Of a DNA stretch of 64,000 nt, positions 48,380 through 58,096 are shown in pieces; position 1 is the first letter of the stretch; every line of letters begins with the position of its first letter. The translations under genes were made by a program, and so were the position numbers. Under the pieces are notes generated by a model. It saw only the letters and a program-made list of their open reading frames with translations. It did no database searches and was not told the origin of the DNA. The stretch is from Gracilaria domingensis (taxonomy: Eukaryota; Rhodophyta; Florideophyceae; Gracilariales; Gracilariaceae), in contig VCMS01000001.1 in NCBI GenBank assembly GCA_022539475.1, positions 434,001 to 498,000 on the forward strand, read 5' to 3'.

Positions 48380-49666
48380 ATGGTGCGCATACTAGCAGTT
48401 AATCCTGGTTCCGACTTTGACGCAATAGTGTCGAAGCTGGAGAAACTGAGCAAACAAAAGAGTTCGTTTGACGCGATATTGCTTCTTTCCTGCCCATCAT
48501 CAGCGCGCGCAATGCCTATACCGACATACTTTGCGGCGGAGAGCTTCGAGGGATCCGAGGAAAAGCGAACTGTGGCAGAACACTTACATTACGTAGGACC
48601 GAGCGCCCTGAAAATATTGAACGGCTTGGCTGTACTTTTGGTGGCTGAAGGAACGGAGAGCATGTTCAGTGCAAACGTAGACGTGCTAGTCAGTGGCGCA
48701 CCGTCAGGGGTGGGGAATGACGAAAAAGCCACTAGACTTGGATTGCGCGTCAAGCCAAAGTACCACTTCTTCCCAAGTGAGAAGTTCGAAAAGTACGAGC
48801 CTTTTGTTCTACGAGGATGCTCATATGCCACGAGAATGATTCAAGTTGCAGAGATGGGGCGCAGCAAATGGCTGTTTGCAGCGGACATCACACCGATTGC
48901 AGAGATAGGAGAAAGGGAATTTGCAAGTGGGAAAGTGCTGTACGAGGTGGGGAAATCAACAGCGCAGAAAAGAAGAAGACGAGAGTGCTGGTTTTGTCTT
49001 TCGAACAAAGTAGAGGAACATCTTGTGACTTACGTAGGAAAGGAGGTGTACGTGGCTGTCGCGAAAGGAGGACTGAATGAGAGTCACCTCGTAATTGTTC
49101 CTGTGAGTCATGTGACCAGTTGTATGGATATCAATGATACCACGAGGGAAGAAATTGAACGAATCATGGATGGGATTGGACGTTACTATAGAGAGAAACG
49201 CAGTGGTGAAGGATTCTTTTTCGAGAGAGTGGTGAGCAACAACCAGCATTTGCAGGGTACCAACGAAAAGACGAGAATCATGCACATGTGTGTACAGGCA
49301 ATTTGCATCAAGGATTCGAAGAGCGGGGCACTGGAGGATGAAATTGTGAATGGAGGTGAACGACTAGGGTTCGAGAACTTGAAAATGAATGTTGGTGGTG
49401 GCCAGCATGGTAGTGCGATGCGCGAAGTTAGGAGAAAGGGGTGGCGCGACGCATTTTGGGCACAGCTTTCTTCAGGAAGGCAAATAGCAGTGGAGTGCAG
49501 TGAGAGGAGATTGATGCCGCCAATTTTTGGGAGAGTGGTGGCAGCACGAGTTTTAGGAACACCGCAGCGAATAGCGTGGAGAGATTGCGTGCTCACAAAG
49601 GAACAGGAGCAAGCGATTGCGGAACAGGTGGCGATAGACCTGGACGAGTTCATCAAGAATGGTTAA
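48380..49666 (+). CDS. CWF19-like protein (CWF19L1/Drn1 type)
   Basis: From ATG 48380 the protein has 428 residues. The N-terminal part (VRILAVNPGSDFDAIVSKLE, FDAILLLSC) is the metallophosphoesterase-like domain of CWF19L1/Drn1, without a complete set of metal ligands in view. The centre has the CwfJ-C1 HIT-like domain: ECWFCLSNKVEEHLV, then SHLVIVPVSHVTS, where the last His aligns with the HIT motif end. CwfJ-C2 follows and closes with FGRVVAARVLGTPQRIAWRDC. Family members associate with the spliceosome and debranching enzyme, acting on intron lariats. A single gene of this type is expected in a genome that still splices, as the introns here show. Confidence 0.88.
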   Translation: MVRILAVNPGSDFDAIVSKLEKLSKQKSSFDAILLLSCPSSARAMPIPTYFAAESFEGSEEKRTVAEHLHYVGPSALKILNGLAVLLVAEGTESMFSANVDVLVSGAPSGVGNDEKATRLGLRVKPKYHFFPSEKFEKYEPFVLRGCSYATRMIQVAEMGRSKWLFAADITPIAEIGEREFASGKVLYEVGKSTAQKRRRRECWFCLSNKVEEHLVTYVGKEVYVAVAKGGLNESHLVIVPVSHVTSCMDINDTTREEIERIMDGIGRYYREKRSGEGFFFERVVSNNQHLQGTNEKTRIMHMCVQAICIKDSKSGALEDEIVNGGERLGFENLKMNVGGGQHGSAMREVRRKGWRDAFWAQLSSGRQIAVECSERRLMPPIFGRVVAARVLGTPQRIAWRDCVLTKEQEQAIAEQVAIDLDEFIKNG

Positions 49667-50534
49667 TGTTGGCGTCGTATGAAATGGCACGAAGATCGCG
49701 AATGGTTGCGGCGGATGTTTGGAGGGCTGCTGTTGAAAGGGGCGCTGCTGTGCGGGCTCTTGTGAGCGTAGACAGGAGACGTGGGTGAACGTGGGACGGT
49801 GTTAATGTGGCAGTTAGGGCTCAATCAAATGTGCGGGAAAACAATAAGGACAAAGCGGCGTGGAAGCGTGAAGTTCACGCCAGCGGCGTGGGATTGGGCA
49901 GAAGCAGTAGGCGGAAGGCGCTTTCAAGTTGTGCGGTTATTCGTGCGTCTTGGTTCATGTGTTGATATGTAAGATATGCCATCTACGCGGCTGTTCGGGT
50001 GTGCAGGGCGTGGGGGCCGTGAGCCGTGGCACTCGGCACTGAAGAGCGGCGACTGCGTGCGAGCGCGGCCATGGTTGAATGAGTGCGCTCCAGTACCTTA
50101 AGAGTACCTTCTTGGGAAGATACCTTCGGTATCATACAGATGCGCGATCCATGGGCGGAGCAGGTCTCATAAGCAGCGCAAACGAGGGGCCACGTGTAGC
50201 GGCGGCGGTGCTCACGACGCGCGACGCACGACAGCATCGGCCAGCACCGCGCGACCGCGCGCCACCTGGCGCGCGCGCATTGGGCGCGGCGCCGTGGAAG
50301 CCGCTGCCACTGTAAAAAACGCAAAGAAAACATTCGATTGCAACGGTGAGTGCACGCCGCGCCGCCGCGCGCCCGTGCGCGCGCCGCGCTGACGCAAAAC
50401 GGCTCTGCCGCCGTCTGCAGCCAGCCCGCCAACACCGCCTCCCAAGAGCGTATCGCGCACCCCCCCCCACGAGCGCCCTGCCGCCCCTATTCCTGACCCC
50501 CCCTCCTCCACCCCCCCTCCCTTAACCCCCCCAA
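49667..50534. other. Spacer, increasingly GC- and C-rich towards the importin gene
   Basis: No gene. CACGTG is at 50191-50196, an inverted repeat of GCGCGCCA/TGGCGCGC at about 50258-50275 and ATTGG at 50279-50283. The last 75 bases are a C-tract. Confidence 0.5.
50458..50531 (-). promoter_or_regulatory. G-quadruplex-capable C-tract directly before the importin ATG
   Basis: The forward strand has at least four runs of five or more C within about 75 bases, ending 4 bases before the ATG. The reverse (template) strand therefore has G-runs spaced as in quadruplex motifs. Any effect on transcription is inference. Confidence 0.4.
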
Positions 50535-53500
50535 ATGGCCGCCGACGTCCAGTCGCTTGCCCACGCGCTTGCCGCCACCCTCTCCAATTCCGCCGCCGAC
50601 CGCGCCGCCGCAGAGGCGCTTCTCGCCCACTGCGCCCCCCACCCAGACCACGCCGCCGCCCTCCTCCGCCTCTCCGCCACCCCCGATCCCGTCGTCGCCC
50701 CCGCCGCCGCCCTCCGTCTCAAGAACCTCGTCCGCTCCAATCGCCAGACCCATGTGCTCCACGACGAGGCCCGCCAACGCCTCCGTGACAACCTGCTCGA
50801 CGCCCTCGCAGTCGTCCGCGCCACTAATATCGAGGGCGTCCTTGCCGAGACCACCCGCTGGCTCATAGTGTGCGACTTCCCCTCCAAGTGGCCTAGCCTG
50901 CTCAATTCCATAGGCGATTTTCTCTCCAGCGGCGACTCAGCCCGCGTGCACGCCGCTCTCATCGCCTTGCGCCAACTGGTTAAATGCTACGAGTTCAAGA
51001 GTCGAGACCCCAAGAAGCTGCTTGCTTCAGACCCCAACGAGGTTGGCCTCACACATCCGCGCCAGCCGCTGGAGACTATTGCCGCTGGTCTCTTCCCGAC
51101 TCTTCTCGCCCTCTATTCCCATCTAGACTCTTTAGTTGCCAAGCCCCCAGCGCCGCACGATGACCGACGGAATGCCTGTCTGGCTCAGCGCCTCATAGTC
51201 AAGATATTTTGGAGTTGTACTCATTTCATGCTGCCCCCCGTTCTTGCGGACGCTAATATGCTCAGCAACTGGATGAATGCCTTCTTTGAAACATTGCGCA
51301 GGCCCTCGTTACATGCATACGTACCCGACCCAGATGACCTTTTGTATGAGCCCGAGTCCAAGACAAAAAAGTGGATCTCGCAGATCCTTGTCAAGTTTCT
51401 CAAGCGATATGGTTCTCCACATCGAATTCCAATCGATGAACCGTGGTCGAAAAAAGTCGCCGAAAACTTTAGAGACAACCACGCAGAGAAGGCCACTAAG
51501 GTCATGCTTGAGGTCCTGTTCTCTGAAACTAATGGCTATCAGGTTAGTAAGCGCGTGGCCCATATCGCTCTGGACTACGTTGAGGAGGCCATAGAAACCG
51601 CAAGTCTCTGGGCTGTCGTTTACCCGCACGTCAGCAATTTGCTTACCCGCGTCGTCTTTTCGTATCTCTGCTTCTCAGATGCCGACGAGGAAGTGTGGAT
51701 GGGCGATCCCAGCGAGTATGTACGCAAGCAATATGATTTCACTGATGACTTCACTTCGCCGCGCATGGCAGCCTCGAATCTGTTGTCGAAGATGGCTGAT
51801 TTGCGATCTAAGAAAACTGTCCTCCCCTTCCTACAGTACCTGCATGATGCTGTTCTCAATCCTTTTCTTACCGCTGCTCCTAACTCTCCCCAACGCCTGA
51901 ATCTATCTCGTCAAAAAGTTGGCGCTTTTGCTGCTCTTGCAGCCGTGAAGGGCAAGCTAATGTCGAAACCAGAACTGTCTAGTACGTTTCTAATGATTCT
52001 CAAGAAACATGTTCACCCAGACTTGCAATCAGAATTTGGTTTCTTACGTTCTGAAGCAGCTTGGTTGCTAGGGCAGGTCGCCTCATGTGAATGGCAAGAA
52101 TTTGGAAGTGAACTCGGGGAAGCATCTTTGCGAGGCTGTGTCGCACTGCTGTCTGATAGGGAGCTTCCTGTACAAGCCGCTGCTGCTGGTGCGTTGCAGT
52201 ATCTGATTGACCAGGACGGTCCAGAAGAACTGATTCGAACGTTTGCACCGCAGCTGATGCAGCGTCTTTTGGGTCTGATGGATAACATGACCGACAGTTA
52301 CTTATCTCTCATTCCTTCGCTGGACAAGCTCATTGTTCGATATCCGGATGAGATAATGCCGCTTGCTCATCCCGTCCTACAGAGACTGATAGCCGCCTTC
52401 AAACATTCTGCGCAAAGCATTCTTGCTGATGGCGATGACGAAGACGATGAGCTGGCGTTCACTGCGGCTCAGGTTCTGTACCTAATATCGTCAGTGCTTT
52501 CATCTGTTGGTGAATGGAGTCGACCTAAGCTAGAGGAGAAGAAAGAGTTGCTGCTCTCCATTGAGAAGGAGCTGCAGCCGCTCTTGGAAAGGATGTTTGA
52601 AGAGAATCATCAGGTTTTTGTGGAAGAGCTCCTTGACGTTCTCGGTGCACTCATAGTTCAACTTGGTGAACACCAGGTTGAACTGACTCCATTTTTGCGC
52701 GCTATGATAGGGAAAATGGCAAAAGCGTTCAACGAATGGGCGGGTGACTACGTTGAACAAATGATGGATGCGATTGAAGGCTATCTCATGTACGATATGC
52801 CCGCTATTGCACACATGCAAAACGGTATCAGTACGTTTGTGCACATCATACGCAACCTGTGGTCTTCGGCGTATGATGATGGGGATGCCGTCTTTGGGAC
52901 TATGATTGCCGAATACCTTTTGCTGAATCTTGAGAAGATCAGTCCGCGACCGACTGAAATGTTGAGGGGTGTTGCCATCGAAATCGCTATGAGAGCTGGT
53001 GAACGATGCGTGAGAACGAGAGACGACGAGATCAATCTGCCGCAGCGACTGTTTTCCGTGGTGATGTTATGCATGTACATAGATGCGGAGCATGTCCTAA
53101 AAGCACTTAGCGTGCAGTCTACTCTTCAGTTGATAGGATCGCAGACGGGGAAGCTGCAGTTGTTTGAGAGAATACATTCGAAAAAAGCCATAATTCTCGG
53201 ACTGGCTTCAATGCTCAGTACCAGTGGGTTGGTTGGAGAAGAACAAAAGGCACAACTTCTGCATATAGCTGTGTGTTTGCAACAGATGATCGACACTCAG
53301 AGAGTAACTGCTGCGAACAACGCAGCGAATGCCGGGAACAGTTTTGCGGCTCTGTCAAAAGGAGCGGCAACTAATGGGTTTGGATATCACTCTACCTCCG
53401 ATGACAACGGCTCCGACCTTGAAGACGACCAAGACGCGACCAATGTGCTGGACGACACCCCAGAGCCGTACAATGAGACAATCGAAAAGCTTGCGGCCGA

Positions 53501-53756
53501 GACGGGGTTTTCCGTTGCACAGCTACACGAATTGAGTACAAGCAATGGCGCAATTGATATCGGGTTGTTTGACATTGACGAAGGCCATGATCGCGACGAC
53601 GAAGGTGGATACAGAGCGAGCCCCATTGATGACATAAATGAAGGTGAGTATCTGGTTAACAGAGTGAAGCAATCAAGTTTTGAGACGTGGTGGAGTAAGG
53701 TTAGTGAAGAGGACAGATTATGGATGGAACAACTAGCAAAACGACAGCACAGCTAG
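50535..53756 (+). CDS. Importin-beta family receptor, importin-7/8 (Nmd5/Sxm1) type
   Basis: A 1073-residue single-exon protein, the usual size. The N-terminal importin-beta domain is visible: RAAAEALLAHCAPHPDHAAA, VVAPAAALRLKNLVRSN and RTNIEG-like ATNIEGVLAETTRWLIVCDFPSKWPSLL. HEAT-type helical repeats continue through the protein. The segment FTDDFTSPRMAASNLL and the acidic loop DGDDEDDELAFTAAQ near 640 are features of the importin-7/8 group, as is the acidic C-terminal region. These receptors import ribosomal proteins, histones and signalling proteins with RanGTP. The first ~200 codons use G/C-rich codons and many Ala, while the rest is of average GC. Importin-9/-11 types are less likely from the N-terminal pattern. 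Confidence 0.88.
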   Translation: MAADVQSLAHALAATLSNSAADRAAAEALLAHCAPHPDHAAALLRLSATPDPVVAPAAALRLKNLVRSNRQTHVLHDEARQRLRDNLLDALAVVRATNIEGVLAETTRWLIVCDFPSKWPSLLNSIGDFLSSGDSARVHAALIALRQLVKCYEFKSRDPKKLLASDPNEVGLTHPRQPLETIAAGLFPTLLALYSHLDSLVAKPPAPHDDRRNACLAQRLIVKIFWSCTHFMLPPVLADANMLSNWMNAFFETLRRPSLHAYVPDPDDLLYEPESKTKKWISQILVKFLKRYGSPHRIPIDEPWSKKVAENFRDNHAEKATKVMLEVLFSETNGYQVSKRVAHIALDYVEEAIETASLWAVVYPHVSNLLTRVVFSYLCFSDADEEVWMGDPSEYVRKQYDFTDDFTSPRMAASNLLSKMADLRSKKTVLPFLQYLHDAVLNPFLTAAPNSPQRLNLSRQKVGAFAALAAVKGKLMSKPELSSTFLMILKKHVHPDLQSEFGFLRSEAAWLLGQVASCEWQEFGSELGEASLRGCVALLSDRELPVQAAAAGALQYLIDQDGPEELIRTFAPQLMQRLLGLMDNMTDSYLSLIPSLDKLIVRYPDEIMPLAHPVLQRLIAAFKHSAQSILADGDDEDDELAFTAAQVLYLISSVLSSVGEWSRPKLEEKKELLLSIEKELQPLLERMFEENHQVFVEELLDVLGALIVQLGEHQVELTPFLRAMIGKMAKAFNEWAGDYVEQMMDAIEGYLMYDMPAIAHMQNGISTFVHIIRNLWSSAYDDGDAVFGTMIAEYLLLNLEKISPRPTEMLRGVAIEIAMRAGERCVRTRDDEINLPQRLFSVVMLCMYIDAEHVLKALSVQSTLQLIGSQTGKLQLFERIHSKKAIILGLASMLSTSGLVGEEQKAQLLHIAVCLQQMIDTQRVTAANNAANAGNSFAALSKGAATNGFGYHSTSDDNGSDLEDDQDATNVLDDTPEPYNETIEKLAAETGFSVAQLHELSTSNGAIDIGLFDIDEGHDRDDEGGYRASPIDDINEGEYLVNRVKQSSFETWWSKVSEEDRLWMEQLAKRQHS

Positions 53757-54233
53757 GTGTTAGCATGTACCGTTTTGGTTCTTAACTACAGGACTAACAT
53801 TCTTACGTGAGGGTTGGAAATGGAATTCAATCGGCAAGCACTAGACTGCTGAGTAACCTAGCCATTTGTTGGTGGAAGTGAACATAGGAAGGTAGTGAAA
53901 GCTAGTGTGACGCAAGGGATGCGTACTGTTGTGAATTAAGCGAGGTAGGCCGTTGTGGGGAAAATGGGCACACATCACGAGGAACGGGGAAGATTAATTG
54001 CGGGATGCGATTGGTAGAGTTAGGTTCAAGAGAACGAAGCTTTGGTTGCTGTCGGTGACTTTTGTCTGAGAGCGTGCATCAATAAAGATGGGCGTTTGTA
54101 CAGGCTCGTAGATTGCGGTTTGATGAGCGGTTGAGAAAGTTCGGCGAGCTCGCGGCGCAGTGCGCAACGAAGGACACGGTGGCAAGGTGTGCTTTAGGAG
54201 TGTGAAACAAAAGCAGATTATCGGGGGATGATG
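53757..54233. other. Spacer between convergent genes, nothing recognised
   Basis: It lies between the importin (+) and thioredoxin (-) ends. A 63-codon reverse frame has no features. Confidence 0.5.
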
Positions 54234-54713
54234 TCATGAGGCGAGCGGCAAAGCTGTGGGGTTGACAAGCAGTTCGATGTTACGAACGAGCTTCCTGTTG
54301 ATGGACTGCCAGCCCATTGCCTCACCGGTAATGTACTGGCCGTCCTTCCAAATGGTGAAAAACGGGAGCGTGTTGACGCCTAATGTATCTCGGCAAAACG
54401 TCTCGTTGAGGGCGTAGTCCATCTGACAGAAGGTTACGCTGGGACCTTGCGTCTGATCGGATTGGTAGGCGGCGGCGATCTTACGATACTTGGGTGCCAC
54501 GCCCTTGCAGCTGTGACAGTAATTGGCAAAGCATTTCAAAACGACGATGTTTGTGGAGTGATGAGGAGCGGCGAGGAGCTTTGAGAGCTGTTTGGGAGAT
54601 ACGGTGCTGACATTTGCGCGTGGCGCGCTTCGGGCGCAAACGGAGGCCGTGGGCGTAGCCGCGACGCGTGGCGATGAGAGTGGCGTCGACGGCTGAAAGG
54701 CTTGGATGGCCAT
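54234..54713 (-). CDS. Thioredoxin-like protein (CHSC motif), probably plastid
   Basis: I take ATG 54713 as start, giving 159 residues with a transit-like leader of about 35 residues (MAIQAFQPSTPLSSPRVAAT). The frame is open 189 codons further upstream, but that part is Arg/Ala-rich GC-driven sequence. The thioredoxin core is IVVLKCFANYCHSCKGVAPK with redox pair C66/C69 and an extra C61, then VTFCQMDYALNETFC and the cis-proline NTLPFFTIWKDG (P117). Tyr replaces Trp before the first Cys, and the pair is C-H-S-C. It is distinct from the two other thioredoxins in this window. An atypical plastid thioredoxin is the best reading. Confidence 0.82.
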   Translation of the reverse strand: MAIQAFQPSTPLSSPRVAATPTASVCARSAPRANVSTVSPKQLSKLLAAPHHSTNIVVLKCFANYCHSCKGVAPKYRKIAAAYQSDQTQGPSVTFCQMDYALNETFCRDTLGVNTLPFFTIWKDGQYITGEAMGWQSINRKLVRNIELLVNPTALPLAS

Positions 54714-55316
54714 GGTGGTGGTGCTGCGTGCCGTGGAGCTCGTCGCCGGGGCAATGGTAATCAAGCTGCTCCCTGTACCGAAGGTACCGCTGGTACAGGT
54801 ACCGACGTTGTTAGCGCCAGACACGGTCGTCGTAACTTTTATATGGAGGCGAGCGGCATGGGGGAAGCTTCCGTCGGTCTTTTCGACGACATGACTATGG
54901 CGACGTGGCGATGGGGCTGCCAGCGCATTCCGCGAAAAAGACACGAGCACGTGCACGAGACGCGCGGGGCGAGCGAGGGCGCGTGTGATTGGCGCCTGTG
55001 CGCTCGCGCGCGTGCGGCGGACGCTGCTGTGCCTTTGTTTGGGGCGCGTGGTTGGCGGCCATCGCGCCAGCACGCGTCGAGATTTGGGTCGGTGGCGGGC
55101 CACCAGCGGTGCCCACCGCCGACCCTGGTGGCGCTTCGTTCGGTAAACATTCTTGCAGTGGAGTGTAAGCCCTGATGAGGCGCGCGCGCTTGGCCACGTG
55201 GAATGCCATGTTTGTTTACGTGTGCTGCTGTCGTACCACCGCCGTCTATACAGCGCCGCATTTGCGGCCACGCACATCACACAATTTCACACAATTTCAC
55301 ACAATTTCACACATGA
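54714..55316. other. GC-rich spacer upstream of the third thioredoxin
   Basis: CCAAT on the reverse strand at 54992-54988 and CACGTG at 55195-55200 suggest the thioredoxin promoter. Large open frames on both strands reflect GC content. The metalloprotease gene ends at the right border. Confidence 0.5.
55281..55310. repeat. Three tandem copies of a 10-base unit
   Basis: ACAATTTCAC is repeated three times head to tail just beyond the stop codon of the metalloprotease gene, in its 3' region. A microsatellite or a 3'-UTR element are equally possible. Confidence 0.6.
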
Positions 55317-56690
55317 TCACACCAGCTCGCCGCCGTTGCCGCCTCCCGCCGCGATGTGCACTCGTTCTCTCCGCTGCCGCCTTCGATGCTCTTGCATCGC
55401 CCTCTGCTTGCGCCCGCCCGAAATCACGATCGAGGCCACTATTCCTGAGATCACGACGAACGCCAGGCCAGCTATCCCTGACCCAACCAGTAGCCACCCG
55501 TTCACGCATTTTCCTGCCAGTGAAACAGTGAATCCTTGGCCACCACATCCGCTTTCATTGCCCGTGTCCACATTGGGCACCCCGGGTCGCTGCTCTGCAA
55601 TGGGAGTGTTGTCCACTTCCGGCGCATTCACCGTCGCGCACACTTTTGCCCCAGGTTTTCCGTCTACCTTCATGATCAATTCCTGCATCTCGGTCACCAC
55701 CGTCCCAATATTATGTTGCGCGTAGTTGGAGCCTATCGCAGGAGTCATCAAGTCATTATCGTCTCCTGAATGCCCGTATACTGATTCTGACAAATGATAT
55801 AGCGACGATCCGGAAACGTAAGGCGTGGGTGCGTGCAGTCTGGCGACGATTTTGGATTCCGATCCAAACCATAGGTTGTTACCAGTTAGAACCGTTCCCA
55901 ATTGCTGCGGACTGTCTCTGTACGATGAGATTTGGCAACCGTCTTGATTAGCCATGAATGCATCGAATCGCCCTGCTACTTCCTCTCGCAAGAACACTGC
56001 TGAGTACGACTGATGCACAGAACTATAAGATATTCCGATATTTCCACTTGTCATGTACAAACCGTGGTGTATTTCATGCAAGCAAACCGTAACCATGTCA
56101 AAGTGTCCCCGTGGTGCTTGTGCATCGCGCCCTTCGTACCAACGAGCCCCTGTGTTGATCGTCATCAGAATGTCGTACCCCGAGTTTCCATTCAAACCAT
56201 CGTTTAAGTCTTCCAGTACAGCCGCCTCGGCTAGCGCCACGGGACAGATGTAATCATTCACTATCCAACTTCGCGAAGGTTGTGCCGAACCTAATACAAG
56301 TCCGCCTCCTAAATCTGAGAAGTTGACTTTCACTGTTACGGGGATAGCAGAGGGCCACGTTTCAGATGCAAGTTCCATACAATAATCAATGGCCTCCGCA
56401 CGAGAGGCTGTTCTTTCACCAACTATGTCCGCGATAAACTGTCCTTTGCTCTGTCGAACAGTCAATTTTTCTTGCTGGATTGGCCGAATTCTCGGACGAG
56501 ATATGTTGCGGTCGAATGGAATGCCGTAGTCGAAGGGGGGCGGTGGAATATCGACTGGAATTTCACATAGCTTCAGACCATTCTTTACGGTACAGTTAAG
56601 GGCGAAGTTAGAGTGAAAAAGTTGGAACATGATCAACAGCAATGCAATGGTTGGTTCTCTTCGCGTACGGGAAGAATGCCGGTTGATCAT
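55317..56690 (-). CDS. Membrane-anchored zinc metalloprotease (HEIHH motif)
   Basis: A 457-residue type I membrane protein. The start has a hydrophobic signal segment (TIALLLIMFQLFHSNFALNC) after a basic 13-residue cap. The zinc site is VTVCLHEIHHGLYM near residue 203, an HExxH core; the Glu would be the catalytic base. A YHLSES sequence further on sits where related secreted proteases carry S-H-L-D/E, so its His may be the third ligand. DDNDLMTPAIGSNYAQHNIG matches the LMTP step of the same group. Six or more Cys lie in the ectodomain. Near the C-terminus GWLLVGSGIAGLAFVVISGIV spans the membrane, followed by GGRKQRAMQEHRRRQRRERV, a basic cytosolic tail. It is likely a surface sheddase or wall-modifying protease. 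The family differs from ADAM and matrixin types, and I cannot name it with certainty. Confidence 0.8.
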   Translation of the reverse strand: MINRHSSRTRREPTIALLLIMFQLFHSNFALNCTVKNGLKLCEIPVDIPPPPFDYGIPFDRNISRPRIRPIQQEKLTVRQSKGQFIADIVGERTASRAEAIDYCMELASETWPSAIPVTVKVNFSDLGGGLVLGSAQPSRSWIVNDYICPVALAEAAVLEDLNDGLNGNSGYDILMTINTGARWYEGRDAQAPRGHFDMVTVCLHEIHHGLYMTSGNIGISYSSVHQSYSAVFLREEVAGRFDAFMANQDGCQISSYRDSPQQLGTVLTGNNLWFGSESKIVARLHAPTPYVSGSSLYHLSESVYGHSGDDNDLMTPAIGSNYAQHNIGTVVTEMQELIMKVDGKPGAKVCATVNAPEVDNTPIAEQRPGVPNVDTGNESGCGGQGFTVSLAGKCVNGWLLVGSGIAGLAFVVISGIVASIVISGGRKQRAMQEHRRRQRRERVHIAAGGGNGGELV

Positions 56691-58096
56691 CTGAGCCTAG
56701 TCAGTTCAGTTCTTGCAAGCTGCGTCAAGGGTGAAGTAAGCATGTCAACTTTGTGCCGCTACTGGTCGAGGGCGACATTTAAGGTTACACATGACATACA
56801 GAACGATTGTTTGTACCATGATTGACGACGGGTCGTGGATCGTACGTGGACCGCAATGTTTCATTTAGGATTCCAAAAAGCTGACAAAGGGGGGTGTTCA
56901 GAGTAGCTCCGGAGAAGTTTCATCCGCCGTCAGAGGTTTGCATAGTGAGTTATGATAAAAGAGCACTCAAGAACTTGAGATATCCTTGTTTCTCCACGAC
57001 GAGACCGTGATGCGTGCGCACAGCATTCCGGTAAGCGATGTCTTTGTGTACGACGCATGAGCAGAATCGTGGTTAGAACCATACTTTCAAGTGGAAAGAC
57101 AATTGAGCTGGGTGCAGGGCAGCATGGCTTTAATGGTCTCGGGACTGAGAAGGGTTTTATGAAGAGGGCAAGTCTGAAGAGTTGTCATTTGCAAATTATT
57201 AGGCTTTCAAGAAACCTGATCTCCGTACGATGCTGAACTTTGCAAGGCATGATGTTTCTCGCGAACAGCTGTGCAGTAGCTAGAACTTGTAGTGCTGCTG
57301 TAGTCGTATTACTGCGTAATGAAAGTAGGTACGTGCGCAACAAGAGATATATCAACCTTGTGTGCCCATCGCGATGACGGACTGGATCGCATGGGACGTG
57401 GGCGTGGATACGGTAGTCGTGGACATCACAGTACTTTCGAGCAAGCCAGCGCTTTGAGTGTACTATTATCCACTGCGACACCTTTCCTCTCGAACAGCGA
57501 AGCTGTCGATTTGGAGTTCTTTGAGAAGAGCTCGATAGCTGTATTTAACGCTTGCACAAAGTCATTTAGCGGAGTTCATTCCGCGCAGACTGTCGCACAC
57601 AAGCGGCTCCAAAGTGGACAATGATCTACACAACGTCCTCGAGAGCGGTCGTGTATCTCAGGTCGCGACTCTTACGGGCAGTACGCAACCTATCAAACGC
57701 GCGTCGTAGGCGATGAGTCACTGGCGAATGAGTTGGAACGATTATCGCTCAGTGATCTTCGTTCAGTCGCGAGACTGGCATGAATTCAACTTTCAGCCAA
57801 TCTCGACGCAATCTCGTCCGCGCCACGCCATCGTTCCACACGCCAAAAAAACGTGCGCGATCGCGTGTGTACGACGGTTCGCCGCACCAGCTGTTGGTTT
57901 CAGTATTTTTATCTGCGCAAATTTTCAGTAAACGCCAACGATCCGGTGCGCATTGCGCATCATGCGCCGTGCCACGACCGCTTTAAATTCACGGACGGCC
58001 TCTCCCGAAGCTCACCAGCCCTCAGCCAGACTGTTTTGACGAAGCGCTTCTTCTGCGCTGTTTGGATTCTGGCATCTTTTCATTATCCTATTCTTC
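56691..58096. other. 1.4 kb divergent spacer, metalloprotease (-) / metallothionein (+)
   Basis: Frames of 60-101 codons without features. CCAAT occurs at 57797-57801. The promoter of the metallothionein, including any metal-response site, should be here; I see no clear TGCRCNC cluster. Confidence 0.45.

Noticed and set aside
54714-55280. 189-codon upstream extension of the third thioredoxin
   Set aside because: Arg/Ala-rich sequence driven by GC content, containing CCAAT and CACGTG sites; read as promoter.
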